30,510 nt of DNA from a virus. The position numbers and the translations under genes are program-made. Where the stretch lies: positions 1-30,510 of IMG/VR virus record IMGVR_UViG_3300046538_000111. The stretch is one strand, 5' to 3'. A model generated the notes under the pieces. The model had not been told where the DNA came from, searched no databases, and saw only the letters and a list, made by a program, of their open reading frames with translations. Positions 13,607 through 21,908 of the stretch are shown piece after piece. How positions within the stretch are numbered: the stretch's first letter is position 1; every line of letters begins with the position of its first letter.

Positions 13607-14371
13607 TCATGTGGTTGGTTGTGCATCTTTGTGCCTGAGGATCAGGCGTGTGCGTTGAAGCCAAGGCCCGCCGAAGACGATGATCTCGCTCGGCCGACCG
13701 TACAGGTGGTGAAGCAGAAAAGGACCAGGTCCGAAGATGGCCGAATCCTCAGCTGGTAACGCCGGCTCGGCACCGAGGAAGATCCCGGCATGGTTCGGGT
13801 AAACCGTCCGCCCCACTTCCATCACGATCATGTCCCCGCGCTGGGGTTGGTCGACCTTATAGAAGCCGGCCGCCTCGTAGTTCGCCTCGTAAAGACTGGT
13901 GTTGTCGGTGCTCTCCCACCAACCATCAGCGCGCTTGAAGGCTTCGAACTCCAGCCCCCACTCGCGCTTGTACCAATCGGCGCAGACCTGCCAGCAGTCC
14001 CAGGCGCCGTGCACGAATGGTCGCTTTAGCAAAGGGACATCGCCGGTAGGCATCACCGTCCGCAGGTCCCCCTCGGGCCAACTGAGAATGTGCCACGGCA
14101 TCGCAGTCGCTTCGCACATCGCGAGGTCGCGCGGCGAAGGCCTGCTGGTGGCGTCCGGATGCGAATGAACGATGCCGATCACTTCGCCTATGTCCTCCGC
14201 CGCGGCGTACTCCTCCGGATCGATTCGAAACTCTTCGTTCGGTTCGGTTGAGATATTCCGGCACGGGTAATACTGCTGTTTGCGCCCAACACCCAGCAGC
14301 AGGCCGCAGCACTCTTTCGGGTACTCGGCAGCCGCGTGAGCCTGGATCGCGTTCAAGATGTGCTTGCGCAT
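13607..14371 (-). CDS. K: Tail tip peptidase gpK (JAMM + NlpC/P60)
   Basis: The protein has 254 residues with two enzyme domains. Residues 1-105 are a JAB1/MPN metalloprotease fold with E20 (YPKECCGLLLG) and the zinc motif H69-S-H71-P plus D82. Residues 110-245 are an NlpC/P60 domain with nucleophile C126 (GAWDCWQVCADWY) and H194 (YPNHAGIFLG). Lambda gpK has the same layout and is needed for tail tip assembly; the NlpC part may also cleave peptidoglycan during DNA entry. All recognisable catalytic residues are present. The gene starts 2 bases after the gpL stop, so translation is coupled. Confidence 0.95.
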   Translation of the reverse strand: MRKHILNAIQAHAAAEYPKECCGLLLGVGRKQQYYPCRNISTEPNEEFRIDPEEYAAAEDIGEVIGIVHSHPDATSRPSPRDLAMCEATAMPWHILSWPEGDLRTVMPTGDVPLLKRPFVHGAWDCWQVCADWYKREWGLEFEAFKRADGWWESTDNTSLYEANYEAAGFYKVDQPQRGDMIVMEVGRTVYPNHAGIFLGAEPALPAEDSAIFGPGPFLLHHLYGRPSEIIVFGGPWLQRTRLILRHKDAQPTT

Positions 14372-14373
14372 GG

Positions 14374-15123
14374 TCAGCTCCGGGCAATCAGTGAAACGGC
14401 AGGGAAGCCACCAAACGGCAGCGGGTTGCCCTCACCGAAGCGCGGGATGCAGCCCCGGCCCAGCGTGGCATCGCACTCGTCGAGTTCAGGATTATCTGTC
14501 TGCATGCCATCCTTGGTGAAATATGGGCCAGTCCAGCCACAGCTCGGTCCCCGGTAACCGCCCGTGAGGCACCAATGGCACAGGGTGGTCGCCTGCCGGC
14601 CGATGGATTCACCACCAACGTCTCCCGGGCTGGCCAACTCCCAGCTGACCGTCTCCCCATCCTCGTTCGTCTTCTGGTCGATGTACCAGACTTCGATCGT
14701 CTCTTGGGTCGGATCAGCGTGTGGATTTCCGGCGGGGAAGTTCTGCGCATCCAGGTACGTGCCCAGCGTGTGGCGCATGGTCAGCTTGAACTCGAGCAGA
14801 TCGTCGAATGCCAAGCACAGCGCAGTGATGCGTCCGTTTACATTGCCAACCGATAGCGAAGGCCGTACCGCTGTGCCGTCGCCGTTGGCCTCGATGCCGT
14901 CGATCTGCATCGGCCAGGCCCCGTACTCGTTGTCCTGGAACCAGATTGGCTTCGCGGGCAGCTGGTCAGCATCTGCGCCGGCGGCGATCAACTCCTCAGG
15001 CGTGTGCGGGATGGCATGCCCGTGAAAGCGCAGCACATCCGCCCCGTAGTCCGAGCCGTCCAATTCAAAGAGCAGCACTTCGCTGCCAGGCTGAAGCACC
15101 TGGATGTCACTGATCAGCGGCAT
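14374..15123 (-). CDS. L: Tail tip protein gpL (Fe-S cluster type)
   Basis: The protein has 249 residues and is colinear with lambda gpL: a conserved beta-rich N-terminal hub domain (MPLISDIQVLQPGSEVLLFELD), the FDDLLEFKLTMRHTLGTYLD helix, and a cysteine-rich C-terminal part with C182, C185, C195, C217 and C225 (LCHWC, GPSCGW, ELDEC, GRGCIP). In lambda, the C-terminal half of gpL binds a 4Fe-4S cluster through four cysteines; which four of these five serve here cannot be told. gpL forms the ring that closes the tail tube and sits on gpJ. It lies 9 bases after gpM. Confidence 0.93.
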   Translation of the reverse strand: MPLISDIQVLQPGSEVLLFELDGSDYGADVLRFHGHAIPHTPEELIAAGADADQLPAKPIWFQDNEYGAWPMQIDGIEANGDGTAVRPSLSVGNVNGRITALCLAFDDLLEFKLTMRHTLGTYLDAQNFPAGNPHADPTQETIEVWYIDQKTNEDGETVSWELASPGDVGGESIGRQATTLCHWCLTGGYRGPSCGWTGPYFTKDGMQTDNPELDECDATLGRGCIPRFGEGNPLPFGGFPAVSLIARS

Positions 15124-15132
15124 GGTTGCCCC

Positions 15133-15471
15133 TTATGGTTGGAATGCACGGTCGAAAGTGGCCGTGAGCTTGAATACGCTCCCTCCCATAGGGGTGGGAA
15201 CCGGCTTTTTGCAGGTGAACAACCCAAGCTCACCGAGTGGAGTGGTCCAGAGGAAAGCCTTGGCGCCGGCATGCCGATCAAAGAACGCCATGATCTCCAG
15301 CACCTTGGTCTTGGGCCCGGTGTAGGAGATCGGATAGGAGTCCTGTTTATTGTTCGGCCCGTCGCCAGATTCTTGTTTGTAACCATCACCAAACTGGGCA
15401 GTACGCACCCGATAGGTGATATCGGGTGCGTCTCCATTTTGTGTTGGCCAGGTGAAGCGCTCGATCGCCAT
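15133..15471 (-). CDS. M: Minor tail protein gpM
   Basis: The protein has 112 residues of the phage minor tail protein family (lambda gpM). ERFTWPTQNGDAPDITYRVRTAQFGDGYKQ is the conserved start, followed by a tape of beta strands (YTGPKTKVLEIMAFFDRHAGAKAFLWTTPLGE) and a short C-terminus. gpM makes a ring between the tube and gpL at the tip, probably joined to the end of the tape measure. Its start overlaps the tape measure stop as TGATG, which fixes the start and suggests coupled translation. Confidence 0.93.
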   Translation of the reverse strand: MAIERFTWPTQNGDAPDITYRVRTAQFGDGYKQESGDGPNNKQDSYPISYTGPKTKVLEIMAFFDRHAGAKAFLWTTPLGELGLFTCKKPVPTPMGGSVFKLTATFDRAFQP

Positions 15472-18400
15472 CAGACTCTCCCGTTAACGTTGCGGAAGCT
15501 GACGCCGCCGGCACGCCACGACTCGGCCACAGCTCTTTCAGCCGCTGCCTTCATTTGTATTTGAAGGTTCTGCTGGAGCGCTTGCTGATCAATCTGCATG
15601 CCTTCCGAGCTTCTGTCCTGCGTGATCATGCTGACCGGTGCGTTGATGCTGATTGACGAGCCTCCACCGCTGCCGCTGATGGCCGCGACGCCGGGCCCTG
15701 CACCGGAAGTCAGCGGAGTGACGCTGCCGCCATTTGCGCCAGTCATGAGGAAGGACTTGCCGCCCTCGTTGTAAAGCTCCGGCCCCAGTTCGTTAACTTC
15801 GTACAGGGAGTTTGGCGCGACCGGGCCGCCGGCGGCTCGGTATCCGGAGAAGTCGACGTTGGTGTACCCAGCCTGAGACGCTCCTGCGGCTGACGAAGAA
15901 GCACCGGCAGAGCCGGAGGCCAGCCCGTTACCGCCACCACCAACGAAGTAGTTCGTTGCAGCGCCCACCAAGCTACCCAGCAATGCCGAACTGGCCTGTC
16001 GAGTTGCAATGCGCGCCATGTCGGCCAGAATCGATTTCGCGAAGTCACCGAACGATGCCTTCCCGGTCATGGCGAAGTTGACGATCGAGTCCTCCATGGA
16101 GCTGAACGCATTGGTGAACAGGTTCCGCGTTTGTCCGGCAATGTCTCGTGCCGAATCCAAGTAATTAGCCCAGGCCGATGTCGCGCCCTTGGTCCAGTCG
16201 CCCTGCGCTGCTTCGACGTCGGCATAGTTCTGCCGGATCTGGTCGGTGGCCTTCTTGTTCGCGTCTGCGAGCGCTCGCGACTTCTTTTCGAACTCTTCGG
16301 TGTCCATCTTCCGTGATGGGTCAGACTGCTGATTGGCAAGATCCAGCGACTGCTGAGCAAACCGGTCTTGCTGGCTGTTCAGCTCGCCGTTGAGCGCATT
16401 CTGCCGATCCCCCTGGCCGACGCCATTGACTGCACGCTGCCCGGCAAGCTCCAACGCTTTCTGCTGCTGCCCAAGGGCTGCAACGTACTGGTTGATCGCG
16501 TACTTCTGCTTGTCGAGACGACCGGTCTCGGCGGTGGCCAGCACTTCCTGTTGGCTGTCGGCATCCTTCTGCGCCTTGACCATGGCTGTGCGTGCGTCAG
16601 CGATCTTCTGGTCCAACTGAATACGCTGCGCTGCCGTGGTGCTGGACTTGTTCTTTACAGCTTCCAGCGCCACGATCTCGGCCTCGTAAGCAGCCGTCAC
16701 CTCGTCCCGTTCGTTGCCGATCAGGCCTTCACGTTTTACCGCGTACTCGGCTTGGGAGATCAGCCCGGCTTTCTGCGCCGCATCCAGTCGTTTCTGGGCG
16801 TTGCTGTACTCGGCCACAATGGAGGTGAGTTGGTTTTTTGCATCGTTGAAGCCGGTCAGGTCGACACTGCCCGCTGCGGCCTTAGGGTCTTTTTTGCTGT
16901 CATCGATAGCTTTGCGTAGCTTGTCGTATGCTCCGCCGGAGAACTTGGCTCCGTCGAAATTTACACCATCAAGCAGCGAAGCCTTTTGCCCTGTTTTTTC
17001 CGCGTCCTGATAAAGCGTTGTGAATTGATCATTCAGCTTTTTGTAGGCCTCCTGGCGCTTTGCAAGCGGGTTCAAGTCCTCCATCTGCCTGTCCAGATCC
17101 TTCTGGACGGCGATCAACTCCTTGTTTGCGTGGGTTGTCTCTCCGGTTGCTCCGGCAAGGTTCTGGCTGGCCAATTGCCGAGCTTTCAAGCCTGCAAGCT
17201 TTGCCTCCAGCGCTGTGGTGGAGTCATCATTCTCGCCGGTACCGAGCCCCAGAAACGAGTTGAGCGAGCTCAGGCCGTTCGATACCGCACCAGCAATACC
17301 GCCACCCTTGCGAGTGTCGAGCACACGCTGCGTGATCTCGATCTGCTTGGCCAGGTCCGGGAAGACTTCCGATCGAATGGCGCCATAGGCACCAGTGATT
17401 GCGATCTTGATGTTGTCCCAATCTCGCTCAACATCAGACAGGGACGCGCGGTAAGCCTTCAACCGCTCCTGGGCTGACAGATTCAGGCTTTCACTCAGGA
17501 CATCCAGCGCGCGCTGGTGGTCGCCCTGATCGTCGATTGCCTTGATGACTTCGTATTGCTCGTAAGTCAGCAGGCCGTATTGATCGCTGATCTTGGCGGC
17601 AGCATCGGTGGCAGTATCACCAGCGTTGGCCAGTGACTTGGCGATATCACCGGCGCCCTTCCCTGTAACCTCGCCGATTGCCGCAGCAGCCTGTGCCAAG
17701 TTCTGCATCTGAATGCTGCTGGTGGCTGCACCAGAAGCCAGCGCAATGACAGCCTCGCGCGCGCCGGACAGGTTGCCGGTCAGCACGCCAGCCGATTCGC
17801 TCATGGACTTTAGGCTGGCAATGCTCTGACCTGCGTCATTCGAGCCGCCGTTGATTGCGGCGTTGAACTCCCGGGCCTGCTTCATCGCATCGAAGTAGGC
17901 ATAACCGAGCCCGCCGATCACGCCCGCGAGAAGGCCCGCCGGAAGCAGCAAAGCCGCCATGCTTTTGGCAGACGCTCCAGCGCCGGCGCCGAGCTGAGCA
18001 ATGGCCCTCGCCCCGCTACCCAAATCGCCAGATGACAGCGCGTTGGTCAGCTGCATGACGTTTTCTTGAGCTTGGCGGGTGCCGAGCTTCAGTTTGTCGA
18101 ATGCGGTTTCTGTCGCGGTTAGTCCCGCCCGGTCCTTTCCGATTTTAGCCAGGGCTTCCGCGTATCCCTCGGATGAGATCGCCCCGCTGACCCTGAGTGC
18201 TTCGAGCGCCTTTTCCTGCGCCTCCAGTTTGCCCAGCTTCGCGGTCACGGGATCTATACCATTGACCGTGCGCTTCAGCGCTTCAATCTGGCGGTTTTCC
18301 GCGTCGATCAGGCGCTGTTTCTGTGCGACTTCTTTGATCTCGGCTTTTTCGATCTTGTCGTAGGCTTTGCCGAGACGATCCTGATAAGCCTCCTGCTGCT

Positions 18401-18788
18401 CGATGGTGACCAGGCCGCCCTTCCGTGCGCGCTCCAGCAACCCTTCCGCCTGAACTAATTGCTCCATGCTGCCGATGTTGCCGGACATTGCCTTGTCGAG
18501 CTGGCTGATGATGGCGATTTCGCTGGTCGCGCTCGCGCCGGATTTCCGTCTTGCCTCGGTCTGACGCTGGGTGGCGCCAGTCGATTTGTCGATCTCCTGC
18601 GCAACCTCTCGCTCGGCCTGGACGATCTTCTTGCCAGTGTCGGCCAATTCGGTCCCGGTCTTGCCGAGATCGTCGATTGCCTTTTCGGCATCAACAGCCG
18701 AATCAACCAGCTTGTCCAAATCGTCAGCAGCCTTGACCGCTTGCGACGAATTGACCTCGATGCCCAGGGACGCGAAGTTGGTGCTCAT
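15471..18788 (-). CDS. H: Tail tape measure protein gpH
   Basis: The protein has 1105 residues against 853 in lambda. The N-terminal ~270 residues and much of the centre are long coiled coil (repeated E/K/A/L helices). A hydrophobic segment at about 276-296 (MAALLLPAGLLAGVIGGLGYAYF) could insert in the host membrane during DNA entry. The C-terminal ~200 residues match the lambda gpH C-terminal domain (SMEDSIVNFAMTGKASFGDFAKSILADMARIA). At about 1.5 angstrom per residue the tail would be near 165 nm. Lambda gpH is shortened at the C-terminus after assembly; this is likely here too. The start overlaps the gpT-frame stop (ATGA). Confidence 0.97.
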   Translation of the reverse strand: MSTNFASLGIEVNSSQAVKAADDLDKLVDSAVDAEKAIDDLGKTGTELADTGKKIVQAEREVAQEIDKSTGATQRQTEARRKSGASATSEIAIISQLDKAMSGNIGSMEQLVQAEGLLERARKGGLVTIEQQEAYQDRLGKAYDKIEKAEIKEVAQKQRLIDAENRQIEALKRTVNGIDPVTAKLGKLEAQEKALEALRVSGAISSEGYAEALAKIGKDRAGLTATETAFDKLKLGTRQAQENVMQLTNALSSGDLGSGARAIAQLGAGAGASAKSMAALLLPAGLLAGVIGGLGYAYFDAMKQAREFNAAINGGSNDAGQSIASLKSMSESAGVLTGNLSGAREAVIALASGAATSSIQMQNLAQAAAAIGEVTGKGAGDIAKSLANAGDTATDAAAKISDQYGLLTYEQYEVIKAIDDQGDHQRALDVLSESLNLSAQERLKAYRASLSDVERDWDNIKIAITGAYGAIRSEVFPDLAKQIEITQRVLDTRKGGGIAGAVSNGLSSLNSFLGLGTGENDDSTTALEAKLAGLKARQLASQNLAGATGETTHANKELIAVQKDLDRQMEDLNPLAKRQEAYKKLNDQFTTLYQDAEKTGQKASLLDGVNFDGAKFSGGAYDKLRKAIDDSKKDPKAAAGSVDLTGFNDAKNQLTSIVAEYSNAQKRLDAAQKAGLISQAEYAVKREGLIGNERDEVTAAYEAEIVALEAVKNKSSTTAAQRIQLDQKIADARTAMVKAQKDADSQQEVLATAETGRLDKQKYAINQYVAALGQQQKALELAGQRAVNGVGQGDRQNALNGELNSQQDRFAQQSLDLANQQSDPSRKMDTEEFEKKSRALADANKKATDQIRQNYADVEAAQGDWTKGATSAWANYLDSARDIAGQTRNLFTNAFSSMEDSIVNFAMTGKASFGDFAKSILADMARIATRQASSALLGSLVGAATNYFVGGGGNGLASGSAGASSSAAGASQAGYTNVDFSGYRAAGGPVAPNSLYEVNELGPELYNEGGKSFLMTGANGGSVTPLTSGAGPGVAAISGSGGGSSISINAPVSMITQDRSSEGMQIDQQALQQNLQIQMKAAAERAVAESWRAGGVSFRNVNGRV

Positions 18789-19473
18789 TTACTGTCCCTC
18801 TGTTCCGCCATCACCCGCAGGGCTTCGGCTTCCATGATGCGGAGATCCGGGAAAATGTCGGTGGCCTGGGCTCGGGTTAAACCGAGGAAGCCCGCGACAT
18901 CGCGGATTGACGTGTAATCCAGACCGGTAGCGCCGCACGCCCCTGTACGCCACTGGGTGCTCATGGCCTCGAAGACCTGGAACACAGGCCAGGTGTCTGG
19001 CCAGACTTCGGCCTCGTCGCCGTAGTCTTCAGCCGAGAACCCGAAAGCATCCTGGCCTTGGATGGTCGGCTGATAGAGGGCGCGCGCGACGCTGATTAGT
19101 TTCCCAAGCGGGCCTTGCTGTATGCCTCGGAGTAGGCCGCCAACACCGCGCTTGGCGTGGCGCTGATCGAGCTGACCAGGATGCGGAGGTTTTCGTCGGT
19201 GAAGTCTTCATCGACATCCCAGCCCACGACAATTGCCTTGAGCTGTTCCACCTGGAGGTCAATCAGCAGGTCGGTGAATTGCTCCAACCCAGTCTCTTCT
19301 GATTTCTCCCCGAGCGCCTTGTGTCGCTCCCCCCAGCCGGCATAGAGGGTCGCCAGCTCGGCCCGGTCGCGATACTTGAACTTGAATCCCACCTTTACAG
19401 GATCGCCGCCGACCGTAGGAAGCATCACATCAGCTTTGAAGGTGGGGTTCTGGATCAGTTTGAACTTGGCCAT
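18785..19473 (-). CDS. GT: gpG-T tail assembly chaperone made by -1 frameshift
   Basis: The fusion has about 229 residues: 125 of gpG, then 104 in the -1 frame. The T frame is open without a stop from the slip site to TGA 18785-18787 (LISVARALYQPTIQGQDAFG through MAEQRDSK). Its second half matches DUF1799 (WPVFQVFEAMSTQWRTG, ATGLDYTSIRDVAGFLGL). It has no convincing start of its own; the only in-frame candidates are a GTG at 18985 without a good ribosome-binding site and ATGs inside the domain. In lambda, the same fusion binds the tape measure through G and the tube protein through T, and is absent from the virion. Ratio of gpG to gpGT is critical there. Confidence 0.92.
19096..19105 (-). promoter_or_regulatory. 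Programmed -1 ribosomal frameshift site (GGGAAAC-TAA)
   Basis: On the minus strand 19105-19099 reads GGGAAAC, a canonical X-XXY-YYZ slippery heptamer in the correct phase (TTG GGA AAC), followed at once by the gpG stop TAA (19098-19096). Lambda uses GGGAAAG at the same place. In the -1 frame the next codon is CTA, and the frame stays open for 104 codons. No strong downstream hairpin is evident, as in lambda. Confidence 0.93.
19096..19473 (-). CDS. G: Tail assembly chaperone gpG
   Basis: The protein has 125 residues: FKLIQNPTFKADVMLPTVGGDPVKVGFKFKYRDR at the start, then a helical, acidic body ending ARLGN. Its position between the tube protein and the tape measure, and the frameshift at its end, identify it as the gpG-type chaperone that coats the tape measure before tube assembly. 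Similar proteins are grouped among phage tail assembly chaperones. It starts 9 bases after the gpV stop. The stop codon TAA follows directly on the slippery heptamer. Confidence 0.93.
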   Translation of the reverse strand: MAKFKLIQNPTFKADVMLPTVGGDPVKVGFKFKYRDRAELATLYAGWGERHKALGEKSEETGLEQFTDLLIDLQVEQLKAIVVGWDVDEDFTDENLRILVSSISATPSAVLAAYSEAYSKARLGN

Positions 19474-19482
19474 GCCCCCCCC

Positions 19483-20130
19483 TTATGCGCCGTAACGGAT
19501 GAATTTTGCGACTACAGCAAACACAGCAGTGACGGCCATGATGTTGTTCTTGGTCATCGACGGTACGTTGTCGAACGACGCGTAAGCGTTGTAGGCAATG
19601 ACGCCACCCGAGGCGAGGTTGATGCGCACCGCGCGCGGTTTTTTGTCATCGTCGGCTTCCAGCAGCACGTCGTTATGTGGAAGTGCCGGGTCATCTGCCA
19701 TTGTCAGCGTGAACGACAGCGCAGATTTGGATGTTGGGATCTGGTGTTCATCGTCCTCCTCGAGGAACGAATAAGTGGCGTTTTGCTGCTCGCCACCGGA
19801 TTTGCTCGACTCCGTCACTTGGCTGATGGGCACCCAGGTCAAAATCTTCTGTACCGAGCCGCCGCCCGCGCCCGCGATAAAGCGCGCCGCATTGAGCGTA
19901 TTTACCTTCTCCAGCACGAAAGAGTCGGTGGTCACCGTCTTGATTCGAGCAATGCGATTGTTCAGACGAGCCCAGCCCGAGGTGACTTCGACAAAGTCGC
20001 CCACATCAAGGTCGTGGGCGGCCGACGACACAACAGCTTCGGTGGCATTGGTGATCGCAGTAAAAATGATCGGCGTGTCGTACGTGGCAGCGATAGCGGC
20101 AGTCGAGCCATTGGGTAGAAAAACGGCCAT
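19483..20130 (-). CDS. V: Major tail tube protein (gpV-like)
   Basis: The protein has 215 residues with GAGGAAA upstream of ATG 20130. It is a beta-rich tube protein in the gpV position: MAVFLPNGSTAAIAATYD, an SH3-like turn region (DLDVGDFVEVTSGWARLNNRIARI), and a long strand core (KSALSFTLTMADDPALPHND). Unlike lambda gpV there is no clear Ig-like C-terminal domain; the protein ends shortly after the tube fold (VFAVVAKFIRYGA). It polymerises as stacked hexamers around the tape measure. A hairpin terminator lies upstream of it. Confidence 0.9.
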   Translation of the reverse strand: MAVFLPNGSTAAIAATYDTPIIFTAITNATEAVVSSAAHDLDVGDFVEVTSGWARLNNRIARIKTVTTDSFVLEKVNTLNAARFIAGAGGGSVQKILTWVPISQVTESSKSGGEQQNATYSFLEEDDEHQIPTSKSALSFTLTMADDPALPHNDVLLEADDDKKPRAVRINLASGGVIAYNAYASFDNVPSMTKNNIMAVTAVFAVVAKFIRYGA

Positions 20131-20154
20131 TGGTGTTTCCTCTTTTCAGAAATG

Positions 20155-20178
20155 ACAAAACCCGCTCAATGGCGGGTT
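20155..20178 (-). terminator. Hairpin terminator upstream of the tail tube gene
   Basis: On the minus strand AACCCGC (20172-20178) and GCGGGTT (20159-20165) form a 7-bp stem with a 6-base loop, followed by TTGTC. It lies between the tail terminator gene (ends 20201) and the tube gene. The U tract is short, so termination would be partial; stabilising the abundant tube mRNA 5' end is another possibility. Confidence 0.65.
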
Positions 20179-20200
20179 CTGGGTTTGCCCAATGGGCGGA

Positions 20201-20617
20201 TTAGTTGGTGTCGGCTCGGTACATGAACGACACGGGCACGGTGAAGGTGGTGTCGTCGGGAATGCCGGGGCCAGGGTCAACAGGGGTCATGGTCACCACC
20301 GTCAACGCGCCCTTCGTGTTGCGCTCGTACAGCGGGAACAGCGCGGCGATCTGGTCGGCCAGCGCACCGGCCGCCCCGCGGTATTTACCGGATGGCGTCA
20401 CGATGCTGACCTGAAACACGCCGGTGTATAGCTTGTGGTCGCCGCCGAGCGTGTTGCTTGCGGTGTCGCCCGGCAGCGTAAAGGCTCGCAGGTAGGTGAC
20501 GCCATCGGCGGGCTCGTAAGCCTCATTCTCGACGACGACCCTCAACGGCACCGGCAAAGCCTTCGCCCAGGCGATCAGCTTGGCCTCGTAGATCGAGGCG
20601 ATGATGTTGTGGCTCAT
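20201..20617 (-). CDS. U: Tail terminator protein (gpU-like, DUF4128)
   Basis: The protein has 138 residues. Position directly before the tube protein and the fold pattern (helix IIASIYEAKLIAWAK, strands LRVVVENEAY, YLRAFTLPGD, LYTGVFQVSIVTPSGKY, helix AGALADQIAALFPL, strands TVPVSFMYRAD) fit the DUF4128/gpU-type tail terminator. Such proteins form a hexameric ring that stops tube growth and joins it to the head. The start overlaps the upstream stop (ATGA, 20614-20617). Confidence 0.88.
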   Translation of the reverse strand: MSHNIIASIYEAKLIAWAKALPVPLRVVVENEAYEPADGVTYLRAFTLPGDTASNTLGGDHKLYTGVFQVSIVTPSGKYRGAAGALADQIAALFPLYERNTKGALTVVTMTPVDPGPGIPDDTTFTVPVSFMYRADTN

Positions 20618-21267
20618 ACCTGATTGTTCCTGATGGCTTCATCGACTATCTGTTGGAAGTGGGCCAGGGTGATTCGGACCATTCCGCCGGGCGCCTGCTT
20701 CGAATGCCCGTATTCAAGCGGCACCGCATAAGGCAGGTTGTTCACCAGGTATGCCGTCTGGCCAATGGTCAGCGACTGCACCTGTGTCCTCAGCACCGCA
20801 ATGGAGACATTGCCCGAGGGGTCGATCTGGTCGAGCACGCCGTCGGCCGGGGTATCGATTGAGAACTGCCAGTTCCCGCGGAACCGCCCGCCGACGTAAC
20901 CCTTGCCCGCCACCAGGCCGTTCACGTTGAAGTTCTGGTCGCGCTCAGTCTTGGTCAGTGGCTTGGCGTACTTCACGCCGCGTTTCAGCTTGCCGGCCTT
21001 GGTGAAGTTGCTGTCGGTCAGGTTGATGACCGTGTTTCGCACGGCGACTTTGAAATCGTAGGCATCAGCCGCCGCGGTATTGGCCTGGCGATGTGCGACG
21101 TTGGCCGCCCAGATTTCAGGGTTACCCACCGGCGACATGCGAATAACGCTGCTGCCGATCTCGATCACGATCTCTCGGAACGTAGCGTCGAGCCCGGCCT
21201 TGACCTGTTCAGCAAACTGGTGGATGTTCTCGGCGAAGCTGCCATTGAGGCCGGAGTACTTGCTCAC
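20614..21267 (-). CDS. Tail completion/neck protein (HK97 gp10-like, gpZ position)
   Basis: The protein has 217 residues. The start is set at GTG 21267, which overlaps the upstream stop (GTGA); the open frame continues to 21387 but only across the neighbour's coding sequence. There is a central gp10-like helix/strand arrangement (VKAGLDATFREIVIEIGSSVIRMSPVGNPE), a GYVGGRFRGNWQFSID segment typical of the family, and a C-terminal LPYAVPLEYGHSKQAPGGMVRITLAHF stretch (Y-x-x-x-x-E-Y-G-x-S-x-x-A-P-x-G-M-V). These proteins complete or attach the tail. It is coupled to both neighbours. Confidence 0.88.
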   Translation of the reverse strand: MSKYSGLNGSFAENIHQFAEQVKAGLDATFREIVIEIGSSVIRMSPVGNPEIWAANVAHRQANTAAADAYDFKVAVRNTVINLTDSNFTKAGKLKRGVKYAKPLTKTERDQNFNVNGLVAGKGYVGGRFRGNWQFSIDTPADGVLDQIDPSGNVSIAVLRTQVQSLTIGQTAYLVNNLPYAVPLEYGHSKQAPGGMVRITLAHFQQIVDEAIRNNQV

Positions 21268-21632
21268 GACCGCACCTGCAGCTCGTACAGGATCGGCGTA
21301 CCGGCTGGGTTGATCTCTTTCAGCGGTGGGACGATCGACCACGTGCGACCCTGGACGATGACCTTGTTCAACAAATCCGGTACCCACGCAAGCCCCTGCG
21401 CGGCGATCTTGAGCTTCTTATCGCCCTGCTTGATGAGGCTGTTGTTTTGGAACTCTTGGCCGGTGAAGTCAAGCAGGATGCCTTGGGCGGTCTGCTCGGT
21501 GACGGTGTCGGTCGGTGCGGTACCGGTTTCTGGGTCGTACTCACCAGCGGTGGTCGCGCGGATGATCACGGGCTGGCCGAACTCTGTGATCATCTCGAGA
21601 GCCATCACGGCCATTTCGTCGTAGAAGGCCAT
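21264..21632 (-). CDS. Head-tail connector/tail-attachment protein
   Basis: The protein has 122 residues. It looks like a small beta-barrel head-closure protein (QPVIIRATTAGEYDPETGTAPTDTV, then QGILLDFTGQEFQNNSLIKQGDKKLKIAAQGL and a V-I-V-Q-G-R-T-W-S-I-V strand), the pattern of SPP1 gp16/lambda FII-like stoppers. The assignment rests on fold pattern and position between the connector and neck genes. It has a CTGGAG ribosome-binding site downstream of a hairpin. Confidence 0.75.
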   Translation of the reverse strand: MAFYDEMAVMALEMITEFGQPVIIRATTAGEYDPETGTAPTDTVTEQTAQGILLDFTGQEFQNNSLIKQGDKKLKIAAQGLAWVPDLLNKVIVQGRTWSIVPPLKEINPAGTPILYELQVRS

Positions 21633-21637
21633 GGTGG

Positions 21638-21673
21638 CTCCAGATGTGAAAAGCCCAGCGCGATGGCTGGGCT
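21638..21673 (-). terminator. Hairpin plus CTGGAG leader unit 6
   Basis: On the minus strand AGCCCAGC (21666-21673) and GCTGGGCT (21652-21659) form a perfect 8-bp stem, the longest of the set, with a 6-base loop, followed by TTTTCACAT and CTGGAG, the ribosome-binding site of the head-tail connector gene. The U tract is short. Confidence 0.7.
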
Positions 21674-21682
21674 ACATTTGCA

Positions 21683-21871
21683 TTAACCGCGGAGAAAGTC
21701 GTTATGCGCGTCGATTCTTGCTTGTCGCTCCACGAGCATCAGATCCGCCAGTGCTGCCGCAGTTTCAACGGCTTTCCTGCTGTTATCGGCTCGCGGGGCG
21801 GTATACGCGACAGCGGTTGAGAAGTACAAATCCCACGCTTCTGCGTGCTCTGGTGCAAGCTTAATGCTCAT
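21683..21871 (-). CDS. Small phage protein among the connector genes
   Basis: The protein has 62 residues, is largely helical, and has a clear GAGGAAG 7 bases before ATG 21871. The start SIKLAPEHAEAWDLYFSTAVAYTAPR and the helix AVETAAALADLMLVERQARID are reminiscent of small hypothetical proteins between the head-tail adaptor and closure genes in Pseudomonas phages. No function is known to me. Same strand and tight spacing support a real gene. Confidence 0.65.
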   Translation of the reverse strand: MSIKLAPEHAEAWDLYFSTAVAYTAPRADNSRKAVETAAALADLMLVERQARIDAHNDFLRG

Positions 21872-21908
21872 GTGTCACTTCCTCGCCTATGGTGGCGTAA
21901 CGCTATCA

